A DNA stretch of 64,000 bases from Enoplolaimus lenunculus (GCA_030248215.1 JASANG010001433.1:124001-188000), one strand, 5' to 3'. Counted from the stretch's first letter, positions 48,557 through 61,100 are shown. Numbers and translations: made by a program. Notes: generated from the sequence alone by a model not told the origin.

Positions 48557-51500
48557 TCAACCACCTTCGCTCACAATATTTCTAATCACCTCACCCCCTA
48601 AAAACAACCCGCGTGCTGCAAACGGTCTTAGTCCACACGACATCAACTGATTATAAGCAAACCTTTGCAGATCTTTCCGTGTAAAGCCAAGCGGAAATTG
48701 GCCCAACTCTAAAGCTGCCAAACTCGACTCGGTATATTCGTGCTCACTGCCACTCTGGGTTCCATCCCGAATCATTGGTGGAGTATTGTTATAATTTCTT
48801 GCTTCATCAGTGATCCTACAAACCGGAGGAGGGGGCATTCTCTGAGCTTGCCTTAATTGATTTCCCTTGGCGTACATCAGTGCCAGCAAACGATTCAACA
48901 ACCGACTATCCGATTTCCGCTCGTAAATTCTACAAGCGCGAATTTCTGGTCCACAAATGTCTTTGCTATGTTTCGCCCAGGGATCGTTTAATCCACCATT
49001 GCAGGGGTTATTTTCTGTCTCAAGGCGTATAACAGTCTTAGTGTTTCGCGACAATTTTCCAGCGCTCGCTTGTAGCCTTCGACTCACAGTTGAAAGCTCA
49101 TCCACAGCCTCCGTTAATTGTCCGACAACTTTGCCAAGTGCAACTTTCAATTGTTCTGACAAATCGGCATTTTGTTCCATGCTACTCGCGGTATCTTTCA
49201 AATCTATTTCAGATTTTGGTGTTTCGGTTGATATTTTCTGAGCTTTTGAATGTGGAATTTGAACAGCTTCAGCTGCATTTGATCTAGTTGACGATTTTGA
49301 ATCTGATATTTCTTGCTGTCTATCGGTAGCCGTCGTCGCACGCACCAATTTTTCTGGCTGAAAATATATAAATAATTTTGGTGATAATTATGAAGCACAG
49401 TGGAACCCACATTCAACATTTAAGAACTAAACAAAGAATTAATTGCATCGAAATGAAATGTAGCACGATTATCACAAGGATTGTTTTTGCCAAGTCTACC
49501 GCCAGTCACATATCGTAACTGTCAAAAAGACTTAAATCTTTATAACCTGCTAAACATGATCTTCAAAGTTTACAGCAATTTTCCATTCAAGATCGCTTTA
49601 CTGCATTGCACATTTTGTGATCCACAACTGTCGCAAATTTTAAAATGCTGTTGATTTATTCACGCTAAAAACCTTTTTCCTAAACTCCATCACGCTTTTA
49701 CCTGATCATTAACAGACTTTTTTGTATTTCCACTTGGCATCGTAACTGGTACAGCTACTGGAACACGTTCTGCAGATCCAACGGTGCTATACTCGATATC
49801 TATCGTGTCACGCGACATTTTGCTTATAGTCTCATTGTTCGCAGCGTCAACAACTGCTGATCTATTCTTACGACGATTAAGCATGTCGAGCTCCTCTTGC
49901 ATATAGAATATAGGAGGCAGTTCGTCTGAAAACTAATTTTGCCATCCCAGTATACAAGGTGCAAAGCGGAACTGGATTATATTGGAATCGGAAAAGCAAA
50001 TTTATACCGGAATTAGAACAGCAAATTTATGCCACAATCGGAACTACAAATTTTATGACTATACTGATAATTTGTACGAACAAGTATATCCTGATTTAGG
50101 GCAGAGAGACTGTTGGCAGGGATGGGAGTATCGGTCTCAATCTCGGCAAGTCGTGGCATTTGGCATGTCGGTTTACTACTCGGTCTCGGTTTATGAGTCT
50201 CGGAGGTTTGAAACAGAGACCAGAAATCGAGGATTCAGCAAATGTATCGCTGTATTTGAATTTTGACAGCTAAAAACACAACCAAGGCATAATTTAAAAA
50301 TACGTTTTATTTCAGTAATAACTCACAGTAGAGAATACGGTTTATGATTTCAGCAAAATAATCAACAAATTCGAAACTAACTGTCAGGGATCGGATATTG
50401 GTCGCCTTGAGTTTCATTTCCGTCCAATCCAAACAATGTAACTAAGTCCAAGTTGTCTTCAAAGGTATTCAGAATAGACAGTTCACGTTGCCGTTGTACT
50501 GAACAGCAATGTAAAAGCGAAGGATCTATTGGATGGGCTTAAATATTAAAATTCTATAATGAACACATATCACCATTCAATAGTTTTGGCTGAAATTCAA
50601 ACATTGTTCGCTATATAGACTCCTCTTTCTGTTACATAACTTATCGCTAAGCGATAATGAACTATTTAATAACAAAACCTGTAAAAGCGAGCGAACGTTA
50701 GCTATAATAATTGCTCTTCCAATAATTTAGTGTTAAAATAGAAATTTAGCGCTTCCATTTAAGCAATCAATGCTCAGTTTTATGAATTAATCCGGTATCA
50801 TTTTTACTTTAAGGACCGAGCATTTTTAAACTAAGATGCACCGTTGTTACGATAGTCAACGAAAAGACTGTCCGAAAAAAGCAACATACCTTCAGTATTA
50901 AACACATAACCACCGGTCTCAATTACACACGTCCCAGATGGTGTATCAATAACCCTGCCATGTGCGCCAGGATTATGAATGAAATTGTTTGGATCGAACA
51001 ACAAATAGAGATATTTTGTAGTTTCAGATAAGAAAAACGATTCCATTCTGTCTTCGATTTTGTGATCTTTTACGTTCACAACCTGGACAAATAACGGCAG
51101 AAACGGTGTTATGTAAAACTCGGAAGTATTTATTACAAATACTTTCTGTTTAACTAGAATTATACAGAATCCACAAAAATTTGTGCACAGCAGATAATTT
51201 TTTGTACTAAACACATCTATTTATACACATTTCAAGCTGTTTCCAGGGTGCCCGCGGTTTTGCAGGCTCAATTTTTCAGGTTTTTTCAGGTGTTTTACCA
51301 AATTTTTCAAGTTTTTTTCAAAATTGTTTTCAGGTTCTTTTAGGCAAAATCAGGTTTTTTCAGGTTTTTTCAGGTCGCGGGCACCCTGTGTTTCGTTTTC
51401 ATAAATTAGCAGACCCATGCTTTCATTCTGTTTTTCAAGTTCTGTTTTCTTTTTCTGACTTCTCTGCTCCAAATAAATCTAAAACACTGGTACTTAGTTC

Positions 51501-54500
51501 ATCAAAGTCGTCTGCATCTAATTATTTACATGCTCAATAAATTACATACAACATAGACACACGAGCACGAACAATTTAAATTTCATAAGAAACCAGAACT
51601 AACCGTCGCGTATCCGCACTTAGTTTTCGTACTGTGCTCAATAGCTTCAATCACTTGTTCAGCAATCCTCAAAATTATCGGATCTCGTGTCGCTTGATAC
51701 GCATAAAACAAGCTTTCAACAAATTCTGAAACAACTAATTTAAAACATTTTGAGCAATTCCATATTCACTTGACATCATAAAATCTTTGCTTCAGGGCAT
51801 AAAAATGAACACGAAATTTTATCGCAGCACTGCAATGAAAAACAATCTTCATTTTAAATCATGTCCAACTGAAACCAATGAGCACATATCATCGCTTAAT
51901 TGAGATTACCAAGGGTAAGATTCACCGGGTTTTGAAGTCAGACAACAAACAATACTTTTACCTGGTCTCAGCGGGTACCCGCTGCGCTTATTAACTGCTT
52001 CCATTGTTGGAACATTGAAAAACTCTGGTGAAAATCCGTACTGTTTTAGTACAAGATGGTAATTAGTAATAATTCGCATCGCTTCATCAACATCGCCGAC
52101 AAGAGTCTAAAACCACAACCAGAGTGTAAGAGAATTTTAAAAATGTAGAAAATGAAACCGAAAAATAAAGAGAAAGCCGTAAACAAAACTTAGGGAGGCG
52201 CTATACTTTTGATAGCGTCTGTCACCGAGCGGTATCGCAAGTGAATTACTCACGTACGATAATGTATAGTGACGGATGTCGCCGCATAAGCATAGCGTCA
52301 CCATTAGTCAGTCAAATATTCAGCTTGCAAGTACTGACTTTATCAAAACAAAGTGCTATATGCCTTCATGTTTCCAGCAAAACAAACACAAGGGGAACAA
52401 ACATACCGAATGCGAACAGGCGTTAACGTCTTTTTAAACTAAATTCTACAATACGTAAATCTCATTGAAACACAAACTGGTACACTTTGCGAATACAGAA
52501 GACACACAATTCCCAGCTTATCCACAGGACGAGCTATACCAGTTAGATATCACTGCAAGTGTTGCCTACACCAATTTCAGGCACTTCTCATTGAAAAATA
52601 TCTCACCAATACTCCAGGCCAAAACTGTTCGAGAGACTGAAAGACAGGCATTGTAACGTGACCTTTGGCCATCGACACCCAAAAGAACCAGTCTTCATGC
52701 TGAATGTGTTCTTGAATCGCAGCTTTATAATCTGAAAATGAACTAGCAGACTGAACGCAAGCACAACAAAAACGCAATATTCAAACGAAATATATTATAT
52801 AGCAACACACAATTAAGAAAAAATAGCATTCTTGTTGGTCTTACTCTTGCATTTAGTCTCATTGCATATACACACAATGCTATGGTAATATTGAGTTAAA
52901 ACCAAGAGTCAACAACTGTTAACGGTAAATAACTTTAAACATATGAATCTTAAAAACATACCATTAAATTGCCTCATCAAATCCGGTCTATTGAACAATA
53001 TAGAGCCTTTGATTAAATACTCAAAATACGAATCGACTCCAGCACCGATTCCCGCGTCAGTTGCAGTCCATTGGCCAGTTTGTACATTGACATGATTTCC
53101 GACCTGTGTAAGTCAGGGTGACAACAATAGTTCGGATCCGGATTCGGCAAAAATTTAATTCAAGTTCGGAATCGCTTGTAAAAACCGAATTCAATAATGT
53201 TCTACAATTGCTATTGATCCATTTGCTCAGTTTGTACATTGACATGATTTCCCACCAGGGCAAGCCCGGGTGGCAAGAACAGTTCGGACTCAGCAATAAT
53301 TTGCGGCTTGTTTTCAGTTATGTTATAGACAAACCAAAAGTCGCATTCAACAATGGTTCGCAATATATGCTTACAAATTTAAATAAAAGAAATTTTATAT
53401 AACTTATTTATAAATCATTATGTTTTGTTTCTGGTCACAAATCACAGAACTGAGTTCGGGCACAAAAAATAATTGCGTTTACGAAAAAAGTAGATTTGCT
53501 GGAATAATAAATGTTATTACTCCTGCAGTTCGAAAGGCAGTGTTCTAATTTTAGTAAGTTGGCATTCTGAAGCAAATTATAGTTACATCAGAAATCACGG
53601 TTCGGATTCGAATCCGGCAAATTAGTAATAGATTCGGATTCGGGCAAATCGTGAATTCGGTACAACCCTCTCGTAAGTAACAACATTCTTCGATCATTGC
53701 AAAACACTTTGATAAGGTTCAGCTATGTATTTAGCAGAATATAGACAAAATCCAATCCAATCAGAATTCATATTTATATAACGTTCCGCTTCTGATTACT
53801 AATATATCTTTAACATGAATCGCTGTTTTGAATTTCTTTCCGCTTTACACCCTGGATTTGAACGCATTTTATTTGATAATCACATAAGAAATGCACATTA
53901 TAAATGGTTCACTATAATTCGTTACCTTAAAAATCGCTGTGAAAAGCTATGAGAGCAAACTGTTATACATCATTGGAAAGCATCATAAAAACAAACTATC
54001 ATACCAGTCCAATAGGCGACCTCAGTCTCCATAACTCAGCAAGTGCTTTCAACGCAACTCTTTCATAATGAGCATTTCCAGTTAATCTTGATAGCGATGC
54101 AAACTCTAGCAGATATGTTCCTACTCCGGCTGTACACGTTATTGGAGTTTCAAGCTTGTGTACACCATAACGCAAGTTAATTGTGCCGTATGGCATACCG
54201 GTCCATGTATTGAAAGCTAAACACAAAACAAAAATACAATTGTCGGTATTCTCAAGGGTCCAGCACGAACCGGGCTAAAAATTTATCACATTTCGTCTTC
54301 AATCTGCGCAAATTCAGCGCCGCTACTCTGGTAGTTAGACATATTTGCTCACTGGACATAAGTGCAACAATTCTGCCTCACCTTTCGCTATGTCTGGGTT
54401 GAGACACATTCTCAGACAGATTTGTTCAATTCTAATCAGAGTGCGTCCGGATATCCAGCTCCGGCTACAGCAACCCATGGAACTGAAGAAAGGGTTGTTA

Positions 54501-56637
54501 GCTACGTTCTGATATCTGAATGTCATTTAGTATTAGATTTTAATTACCTATACGGCTCCGACATTTTTTGCTATCCGGTCGTACCCTGATTCTAACCTGT
54601 CCTCATTTTCTAAAATAATTGTACAGATCATAGATTTCTTACCTGGAAGCAGTTTGTTTGCTACTTTTTCCGCCAATCGCAGTAATGGACCGTTACACGG
54701 CCAACCGTCTTCAATCATAATTCCCGCAACACCAGACAACATATGTGCTGATAACAGCCCACCAACGACTAAATCAGTAAATACAATGCACGATTAAATA
54801 ACTAACTATTGCATTTACGAGCATACAAGGCATTCTTTTCCAGAAGACTGAAAACGATCTCCGCAAAATATATACATATTAGAGATGCCCCGGTTCCTGG
54901 TGCCGGCACCGGTACCTAACAAGGGGCCATTTTTTACATTTGAGTCGCATGAAAACAATCATATCACGCTTGGTTCTCGTTTCAAAAATACGAAATCATA
55001 AGAAAATAGTGTACAGCTCATTTTTTTATTTTCCACGGTTTGCTGTACATACTAGACAACATATTTACGAATTGCGTTTATTACAGCTCATATTGATAGT
55101 TACAATTACGTGTTAGTGTGCTAAAACCATTTTGGAGTATGCATATAATTTTCAGAAAAAATAAAACGCTCCTTATATATAACTACTGACCACACTAAAA
55201 CAGCATAGCAAATCTATGTATATGTACCTCGAATATTTGTTTCGAACACAGAAACATTGACGTTAGCATCGAAATCAATTCTGTCAAGCACAAGTATCGA
55301 CGCGCGTTCAAATTCACTCGAGTTACCCATAATTACGAGCGTATCAAGAGCGTCAATCAATGTTAGAGAAAAACTATAAATGTCACACAAAAATACTGAC
55401 TGAACAAAGTCATATACGTTTCAATATTTTATATATAAGTCCAGTATATAAATATAACTAATGTTATGAATAAGCAAAACATCAAATGAAATGTATATAA
55501 TCATAGATTTTACGTACATATATTTTTAACAAACCGATGTGTCAAACGTAAACCACTCGATGCGAAAATGTAAACCACTAACCTGCCCCACGTATCCATT
55601 CCCGAACAAGTTAATGGCTTAAGTTCGTCGAATGGAAATCCATAGTCAAGATACCCATTGTAGGCGTGGTAGAACATCGATTTTACTTTCTCCCTAAAAA
55701 CGTAATTACTTAACAGACTCTATTAACAAATAGGTAAATGCGCAATCAACAATATTCAACACGGTAAAGTGGGACCGGGACTTCAGATGTTTTAAATTAG
55801 GGATGTGCCGATACCAAATTTTTTGCCGATGTCGAATAATCGGCACATCCCTATTCTAAATTAAGCAGCTGGAGAAGCAGGCCTACACAGCAGCATCGAA
55901 CTTGCAGCCTACAGATTCCAAGCAAGCGATCTACCACTGCGCCCGTAGCCCGCCCCTCCAACTACCTTTTTCGTCGACTATACGTGTCGACCGTATGCTG
56001 CCGACTACCATACATACAGTGCATTGCACTGTATTGCATGTGCACATAATGATCAAGCATGTCTCACAGGCTTACACGCCCCAATTTTCAACAAATTCGT
56101 CCCTTGACCGTGCGTCCACCCTATTTTCGACTGTATACCGTGTTTCAAGCGCGGCATTTTACCATTGCGCTCACAGCGCGGCAATTTACCATTGCGCTTA
56201 CAGCGTAGCCCACATGTCAGTCTAGGTAGGAACCATCAGACATTTTTAAACGCGTAGCTGGAAAAGCCGCCTACAGAGAACAAACCAAACTAGCGGCCTT
56301 AGGATTCCGAGGCAAGCACTCTACCACAGGGCCACATAGCCTAGCCTGCCTCTCGGTTCTCCAACTACTTTCATCGTCGACAATATATGTCTACCGCATA
56401 GTGACGGCAAGCATAATACACAATGTGCATTATATATTGCATATGCACCTGGACCAGTATGTCTCATATGCTCTGTACAATCAAATGAATAAAAGTATAC
56501 TAAAACATCGGTCTAAAATATGATGCTAATATTTACCTGTAGTAGTTTATTCTATCTTTTGGATACTCGTCTGCCCCAAAACCACCTTCTACGCAGTATA
56601 AAACCACTAGACATATCACTGTGATCACAATCCTCAT
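48557..56637 (-). CDS. EDEM2: EDEM2-like ER mannosidase-family protein, 12 exons, extended C-terminus
   Basis: Exons in order of translation: 56637-56537, 55693-55583, 55373-55228, 54768-54643, 54216-54005, 53103-52962, 52731-52607, 52106-51962, 51725-51604, 51082-50890, 49925-49702, 49357-48557 (TGA); all phases close, 815 residues. EDEM2 trims mannose from misfolded glycoproteins to commit them to ER-associated degradation. Visible: signal peptide (about residues 1-21), then the GH47 domain to about residue 475: [56 protein letters not shown] (Glu115 aligns with the catalytic Glu117 of human EDEM2), [77 protein letters not shown] and [19 protein letters not shown]. The tail of about 340 residues is much longer than in human (578 total): Ser/Thr-rich, a coiled-coil-like segment ([20 protein letters not shown]) and several Cys. 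No KDEL-type retention signal ends the protein. Confidence 0.94.
51244..51388. mobile_element. Miniature TIR element (CAGGGTGCCCGCG) in EDEM2 intron
   Basis: CAGGGTGCCCGCG at the left and CGCGGGCACCCTG at the right are perfect 13-bp inverted repeats. The interior is a run of TTTTTTCAGGT repeats. TGTTTC flanks it on both sides, a 6-bp direct repeat. It lies between exons 9 and 10 of EDEM2. Confidence 0.75.
52198..52303. repeat. Second GCGCTATAC foldback element (EDEM2 intron)
   Basis: Starts GCGCTATACTTTTGATAGCG, contains TCTGTCACCG and TGACGGATG in inverted arrangement, and ends near GCATAGCGTC. Related to 45351-45533. The right boundary is approximate. Confidence 0.5.
53213..53288 (-). pseudogene. 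Duplicated fragment of EDEM2 exon 6 and its upstream intron
   Basis: This stretch repeats 53064-53139 (shared CAGTTTGTACATTGACATG and ATTTCC, then GGTGRCAASAA and AGTTCGGA). The original contains the first 40 bases of exon 6, including its acceptor. In the copy the acceptor AG is gone (CTG|GTG on the - strand), so it should not be spliced. It lies in the intron between exons 5 and 6. Confidence 0.65.
54400..54595 (-). repeat. CCGG-family fragment in EDEM2 intron
   Basis: Contains TATCCAGCTCCGGCTACAGC and ends at CTATCCGGTCGTACCCTG, the right end of the CAGGGTGC family. The central ACGTTCTGATATCTGAATG is shared with about 15515-15535. Confidence 0.55.
55798..55853. repeat. 56-bp TAGGGATGTGCCGAT palindromic element
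   Basis: TAGGGATGTGCCGAT and ATCGGCACATCCCTA (allowing the AATCGGC join) are inverted ends of a very short element in EDEM2 intron 1. Probably a deletion form of the 56736 element. Confidence 0.65.
55880..56500 (-). repeat. tRNA-like SINE cluster in EDEM2 intron 1
   Basis: On the - strand two tRNA-like units occur (about 55880-55955 and 56265-56345), each with a GCGCAGTGGTAGATCGCT / GTGGTAGAGTGCTTGCC A-box and a TGGAATC anticodon-loop-like stretch. 55960-56240 is the reverse complement of the repeat at 14385-14665, and 56380-56480 is a further partial copy. Confidence 0.6.
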
Positions 56638-56735
56638 CGAAATCAACAATGTTTATATATAAGAGATTTAATCAAATTCAGCAAGACACTGATCAACCAA
56701 TAGGTTAGCTAGAATATGATCCAAAACTAATAATA

Positions 56736-57143
56736 TAGGGATGTGCCGATTAATCGGCATCGGCAATATTCGGCAGGTTTCCTGAGTACCGGCATCGGCA
56801 CTGAAAAAAATGCCGATACTTTTTGTCAATTTGAATGCTATCAATTTCATTCCTGGGCGCATATCAGTGTGTTCGATCAGAAAAACTGATAATGTTTCTT
56901 GCGTTTGTGCTTGAAAAATTAATTGAAATAAACCGTTCGTCCAAAATTATAATCGCTTGTGACGGTTAGGGTTTAAGTCTTCATATAAAGAAATGATGTA
57001 ATGTAGTATCCTATCTGTTTATTAAGCATGGTGTACTAAAGTTGGAATCGGCATCGGCATCGGTTCGGCATCGGCAAAATTTCAAAATAAAAATCGGCCT
57101 CGGCATCGGCAAAATTTTGGTATCGGCAGTCGGCACATCCCTA
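56736..57143. mobile_element. TAGGGATGTGCCGA element, about 0.4 kb
   Basis: Ends TAGGGATGTGCCGA and TCGGCACATCCCTA are a 14-bp perfect inverted repeat. Subterminal DNA is made of ATCGGCATCGGCA repeats. No coding capacity. The ATCCCTACTAATGA next to its right end is duplicated in tandem. Flanks CTAATAAT and CTAATGAA agree at six of eight places, a possible decayed 8-bp duplication. Confidence 0.7.
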
Positions 57144-58683
57144 CTAATGAATCCCTACTAATGAACAGGACTTCAACGTTCAAAAACCTGAATACAAAAC
57201 ATTCAGTATTTTGGAAGCAATTTTGTTGGTTTTTTCTGAATTTTATTGAACTTTAAGCATTGAAAATTTTTGTTAAATAAATATTGCTAGCCTGCCTTTC
57301 CTACCATAGCAAACTACCATCACTGGCTTGTCAGCAGTTTAGTTATGTTGTTTTTCAATGGCTGTTTTACTAATTTTTTCAATTGTTTACGTGGAGAGCA
57401 TTTCGTCTCGCACGGCGAAACGGTTAGCGAGTGTATAGCTTGGAGTTATTTTTCTTTTAAAAATGTGTGTTCTGTCTGCAACTAACAATCAACTCAATAT
57501 TTTGATATGAAATCTGTTAGTAAGATCGACGGAGCAGCTTCGTATAAAGCTTATGTCACAACGTTGCGCTTGTGTCAGACAAGAACCTCGCAATGAAACA
57601 ACGTCAACTTTACGCGAAGAGTCAGGGTGCAACCTGTATTCCGATTCCGATTAGAATACCTATTCAAAATGAGTCCTAACTGCGTTTCTGATTGCACAAT
57701 CAATCGCGATTGGAATTTCGACTTTTAATTTTGGGCTTACTTGTGATATCATGAATAAAAATACTTTATCATTTATCTATTAAATTGTTTTCGATGAGTT
57801 AGCTGATCAATAATTGATTGTAGCTTAGTTTTACAGAACCAAAAAATGACTGTCAATTTGCTCAAGCGACATTTTTCAAAATTGTTGTCAGCCAACTGAC
57901 ACCATAAATCAATATTATACTTACTTAATATCGGGTGGGTGCCATTGTGCACTCTGTGTCACACTGGTGCCCACGCTCGGCGTCCCTTGAGGTACTAGCT
58001 ATGTCGTTTCCTTGGCGTGCAAACCTTCCCCGTCTCAGTCTCCGTCTAAGTATCATGATTCATATCATACATAACAGGTGTTGTTTTAGTCTTGCCACAG
58101 CACTTGCTCATTTGTCAAATAGTTGTGCTTTATCTATTTCTGCCATAATTCTCTTAAACTTATTGTATTTTCGGCCAGTTATTACGTGCATTTTATTACA
58201 TATATTCTATATTGTCTTCTGGTACTAAAACCCCACTTTCCTACCAAATTTCATGCGCTCAATTCAATGCGCTATCCCGTTTTTGCGAATTCATTCCCCT
58301 TTGCCCCTTCTGTGCCAATTCTCACGTCATATTTTCTGTGATCTCTTGTGTAAGTATTCTTATGTTTTCAGGCTCCGCATTACCATTTCCTACTAACTTC
58401 CAGGTGTTTATTCCATTCGCACCTTATTTTGTGTCAATTCTGAGCCCACTTGTTTTAATTTGCCATATTCTTCTTTTCTGCATTTGTTAATTAATTGGTA
58501 GTAAAACGGATGAACAGCGTCTTGTAACCGCGTACGAGCCGTAGGATTGTGTAAAATTCCATCACAACTGTTCCAAAATCGACCGCAAACCAGACCACAC
58601 CTGCCTTCGGATTGGTCGAAAATCCCAGTTTTTGACCAGTCCCAACCTCACACTTAATATAAATTATTTGCATTGTGATAAGT

Positions 58684-59177
58684 TGGGTTAGCTAGGGTAC
58701 GACGGTTTTTAGTTCTATTTCAGCAACTAAAAATTAGGGACGTTTCCAGAAGGTTCCGAACTCGATCGACCGATTATCAGTCCATCGCGCTAGCCACTGA
58801 GCCACGCCGCTTCACAATAAACTGCTGAGTTTTTTTCTGTTTTTATGCTTTGTAAGAACCTCAACATTATACACATGTCACTACATATGCAGCAGTAATT
58901 TTTACCGATGTGCAGCATCAGAATGAGGTTATTACTTGTCTCTATGCATCCGCATGTTTCATGTAAAAACCTGGAACAAACAAGATACATGTATATGTTG
59001 AGGTTCTTATAAAGCATAAAAACAGAAAAGCTCAGCAGTTGGTTGAGACGCGGCGTGGCTCAGTGGCTAGCGCGGTGGACTGATAATCTGTCAACCGAGT
59101 TTGAAACATCCTGGTAACGTCCCTTATTTTCAGCTGCTGAGCACTCAGAACTAAAAACTGTGGTACTCTAGCCTACT
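58684..59177. repeat. Large inverted repeat with a tRNA-Ile-like sequence in each arm
   Basis: Arms 58684-58878 and 58987-59177 are reverse complements with scattered mismatches, around a 108-base spacer. Each arm contains GGCGTGGCTCAGTGGCTAGCG (A-box) and an ACTGATAATC anticodon-loop-like stretch (Ile GAU). The left arm keeps a B-box-like GAGTTCGGAACC (- strand); the right arm's is weaker. Either a foldback SINE pair or a single element with tRNA-containing TIRs. Confidence 0.75.
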
Positions 59178-60249
59178 CACTTATCACGTGTAGTCAAAAC
59201 ATGTTGTTTTGACCCCGATTCCAGCATTGAATTACTGTTCCGATTTCGGTATAATCCACGTCTGCTTTGCAACCTAACGAAGTTATTTCTGTTTGATCCG
59301 ATGCTCATTTTCCAAGGAATCGTATGTATTCTCTCAACTCCCGCAAAACTTTCTCAGTTGAACTAGCTATGTAAATTTCTTGGTTGGCTCGTAAACATTG
59401 ATCTAGGTCAACCTTTAACTAAGTCAACTTTGGATGTCGAATAACAGACATAAAAATGCCGCCCAGACGTTGCTCAAGGTGCGCTGTTATGTTTCGACTT
59501 ATCTAGGTTATGTCAAACTTAGGACTAGAAGTTGAATATTAGCGCAGTTTTTTTACAAATTGAAAACTCGGTCGTGTACACAACTATACATCTAAAATAA
59601 AATGAGACCTTAGTAGTATTTTTGCACACGAGCCAATGATCGGTTAATTTCAAGCTCCAGCCCTCCTCAATGTTGGATAATTTACCGCAAAGATGATTGA
59701 TTGTTTTACTTAGTTTCGTTTTATAAAGTGCACTGCTAGATATATATTAAAAATAAAAACTATACTCGGAAAAAATTTTCTCATTTCTACATTGCATAAC
59801 TTAACTTAAAACGGTGGTTGCCGATCGGCTGTCTCGTATATTCATTTAAAAACAAAATAAAACAACTGATTTAAATACCAATTGCCAACGATCATTTTCC
59901 CTTTGCGTATGTTAAATGAAACTCGACAGCATTAGGCGCTGAATTATCAAAGCGTGTTATCGCAGCCCTTTGGCTCTGCTTTGTTGGTTGACAAGTATCG
60001 AAAACCGCATCACTGATACATACTAATACAAGCCAAAAACAGGGCCAAAACATATTGTTGGCCTATACCACGGGTTCATCGGCCCGTGTTTTAACGCTGG
60101 AGCAGGGAACGTCCCACTGTCCCGGCAACACGTGTAGAAGTGAAGCGTACCCAAACCAGGGCTCAAACCGCTCGTGCTTATGTTTATAACTAATTTTGTA
60201 TATTCATTATACCTACATTTTGGTGTATATACTTAGTTTGTGGCATATC

Positions 60250-60484
60250 AATTAATAATATGTGTTACGTTAAATAATATATATCGCACCGTGTTTAACA
60301 ATTGCAGCACGTATACATAGTACTAAATCACCACAAGACCTGAGAGCCCCCTCGGGCTTGAGCGTCAAGCTCCTATAGCTGAGTGGTGTTGATAAACGCT
60401 TCTCACTCCAGTTACTGGATTTCGAATCCTAGCATAAAAATAGGTCTCAGATGAAATAGAAAATATTCATGCGATAAAAGGTTA
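60250..60484 (+). repeat. tRNA-Gly-cored element, left-truncated copy
   Basis: Shares TTAAATAATATATATCGCAC, ACCACAAGACCTGAGAGCC, the GAGCGTCAAGCTCCTATAGC A-box region and AGAAAATATTCATG with the 38461-39018 pair. The CCCTTCTCACAT left end is absent. Confidence 0.7.
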
Positions 60485-60680
60485 ACATATATTTGTTGAC
60501 TTATATTTTTGTTCCATTTACACAATAAACAGTTTCACTCGTCTGATGGAAAAAAGCGTCTTTAAGTCTTAGTTTTTTTAATCAAAATCAAACAAAAACT
60601 GGCCCATGTTAGTTTAAGGGACATCCAGGTTTCTGGTGGGTGTATAAAAGAGTAGGTTTAGATTCTAGATTACATTTTTT

Positions 60681-60728
60681 GCTTAGGCTTAGGCTTTAGG
60701 AACGCATTTTTGCAACGCTTAGGCTTAA
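60681..60728 (+). repeat. Interstitial TTAGGC-type telomere-like patch
   Basis: GCTTAGGCTTAGGCTTTAGG followed a few bases later by CGCTTAGGCTTAAA. TTAGGC is the nematode telomere unit. Comparable patches: 12220-12250, 23495-23530, 24963-24976 (reverse), 48118-48190 (reverse), 61252-61266 (reverse), 63925-63970. Confidence 0.5.
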
Positions 60729-60787
60729 ATACGCTTAATCTACTATTACGCCCTTTAAAGTAAAATGGAAAAATTCTTAGTATCTAT

Positions 60788-61100
60788 AACCTTTTCACAC
60801 ATAGAGTATACTATGAGCAACTAAATACAATAGTGTACGAGCAATACACACACTGTGAGCAGTGTGGAACATTTATACCATATATGCGCAGTGCAAAATC
60901 TCCACAAGACGTGAGAGCCTACTGTGGCTCGAGCGTCAAGCTCCTATAGCTCAGTGGTCATCGTAAACGCCTCCCACCCGTGAGACTGGAAATCGAATCT
61001 TACCTTGAAATTACATCTCATATGAAATTGATGTGTTTATTACGTTGAGTAGGCTTAACCCTTTCTCATATGAAATTGAAGATATTCATGTGAGAAAGGG
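60788..61100 (+). repeat. tRNA-Gly-cored element, diverged copy
   Basis: Starts CCTTTTCACACATAGAGTAT, has CACAAGACGTGAGAGCC, AGCTCCTATAGCTCAGTGGTC (A-box) and CTCCCACC, and ends in two successive versions of CATATGAAATTGA-TATTCATGTGAGAAAGGGTTAAG. The right end is partly duplicated. Confidence 0.65.

Noticed and set aside
48957-49287. + strand frames of 65-94 codons
   Set aside because: Shadows of the long last exon of EDEM2 on the other strand.
57935-58490. Hydrophobic overlapping frames suggesting a membrane protein
   Set aside because: Pyrimidine-rich stretch gives Leu/Ser/Phe codons in every frame; part is a diverged dispersed repeat.
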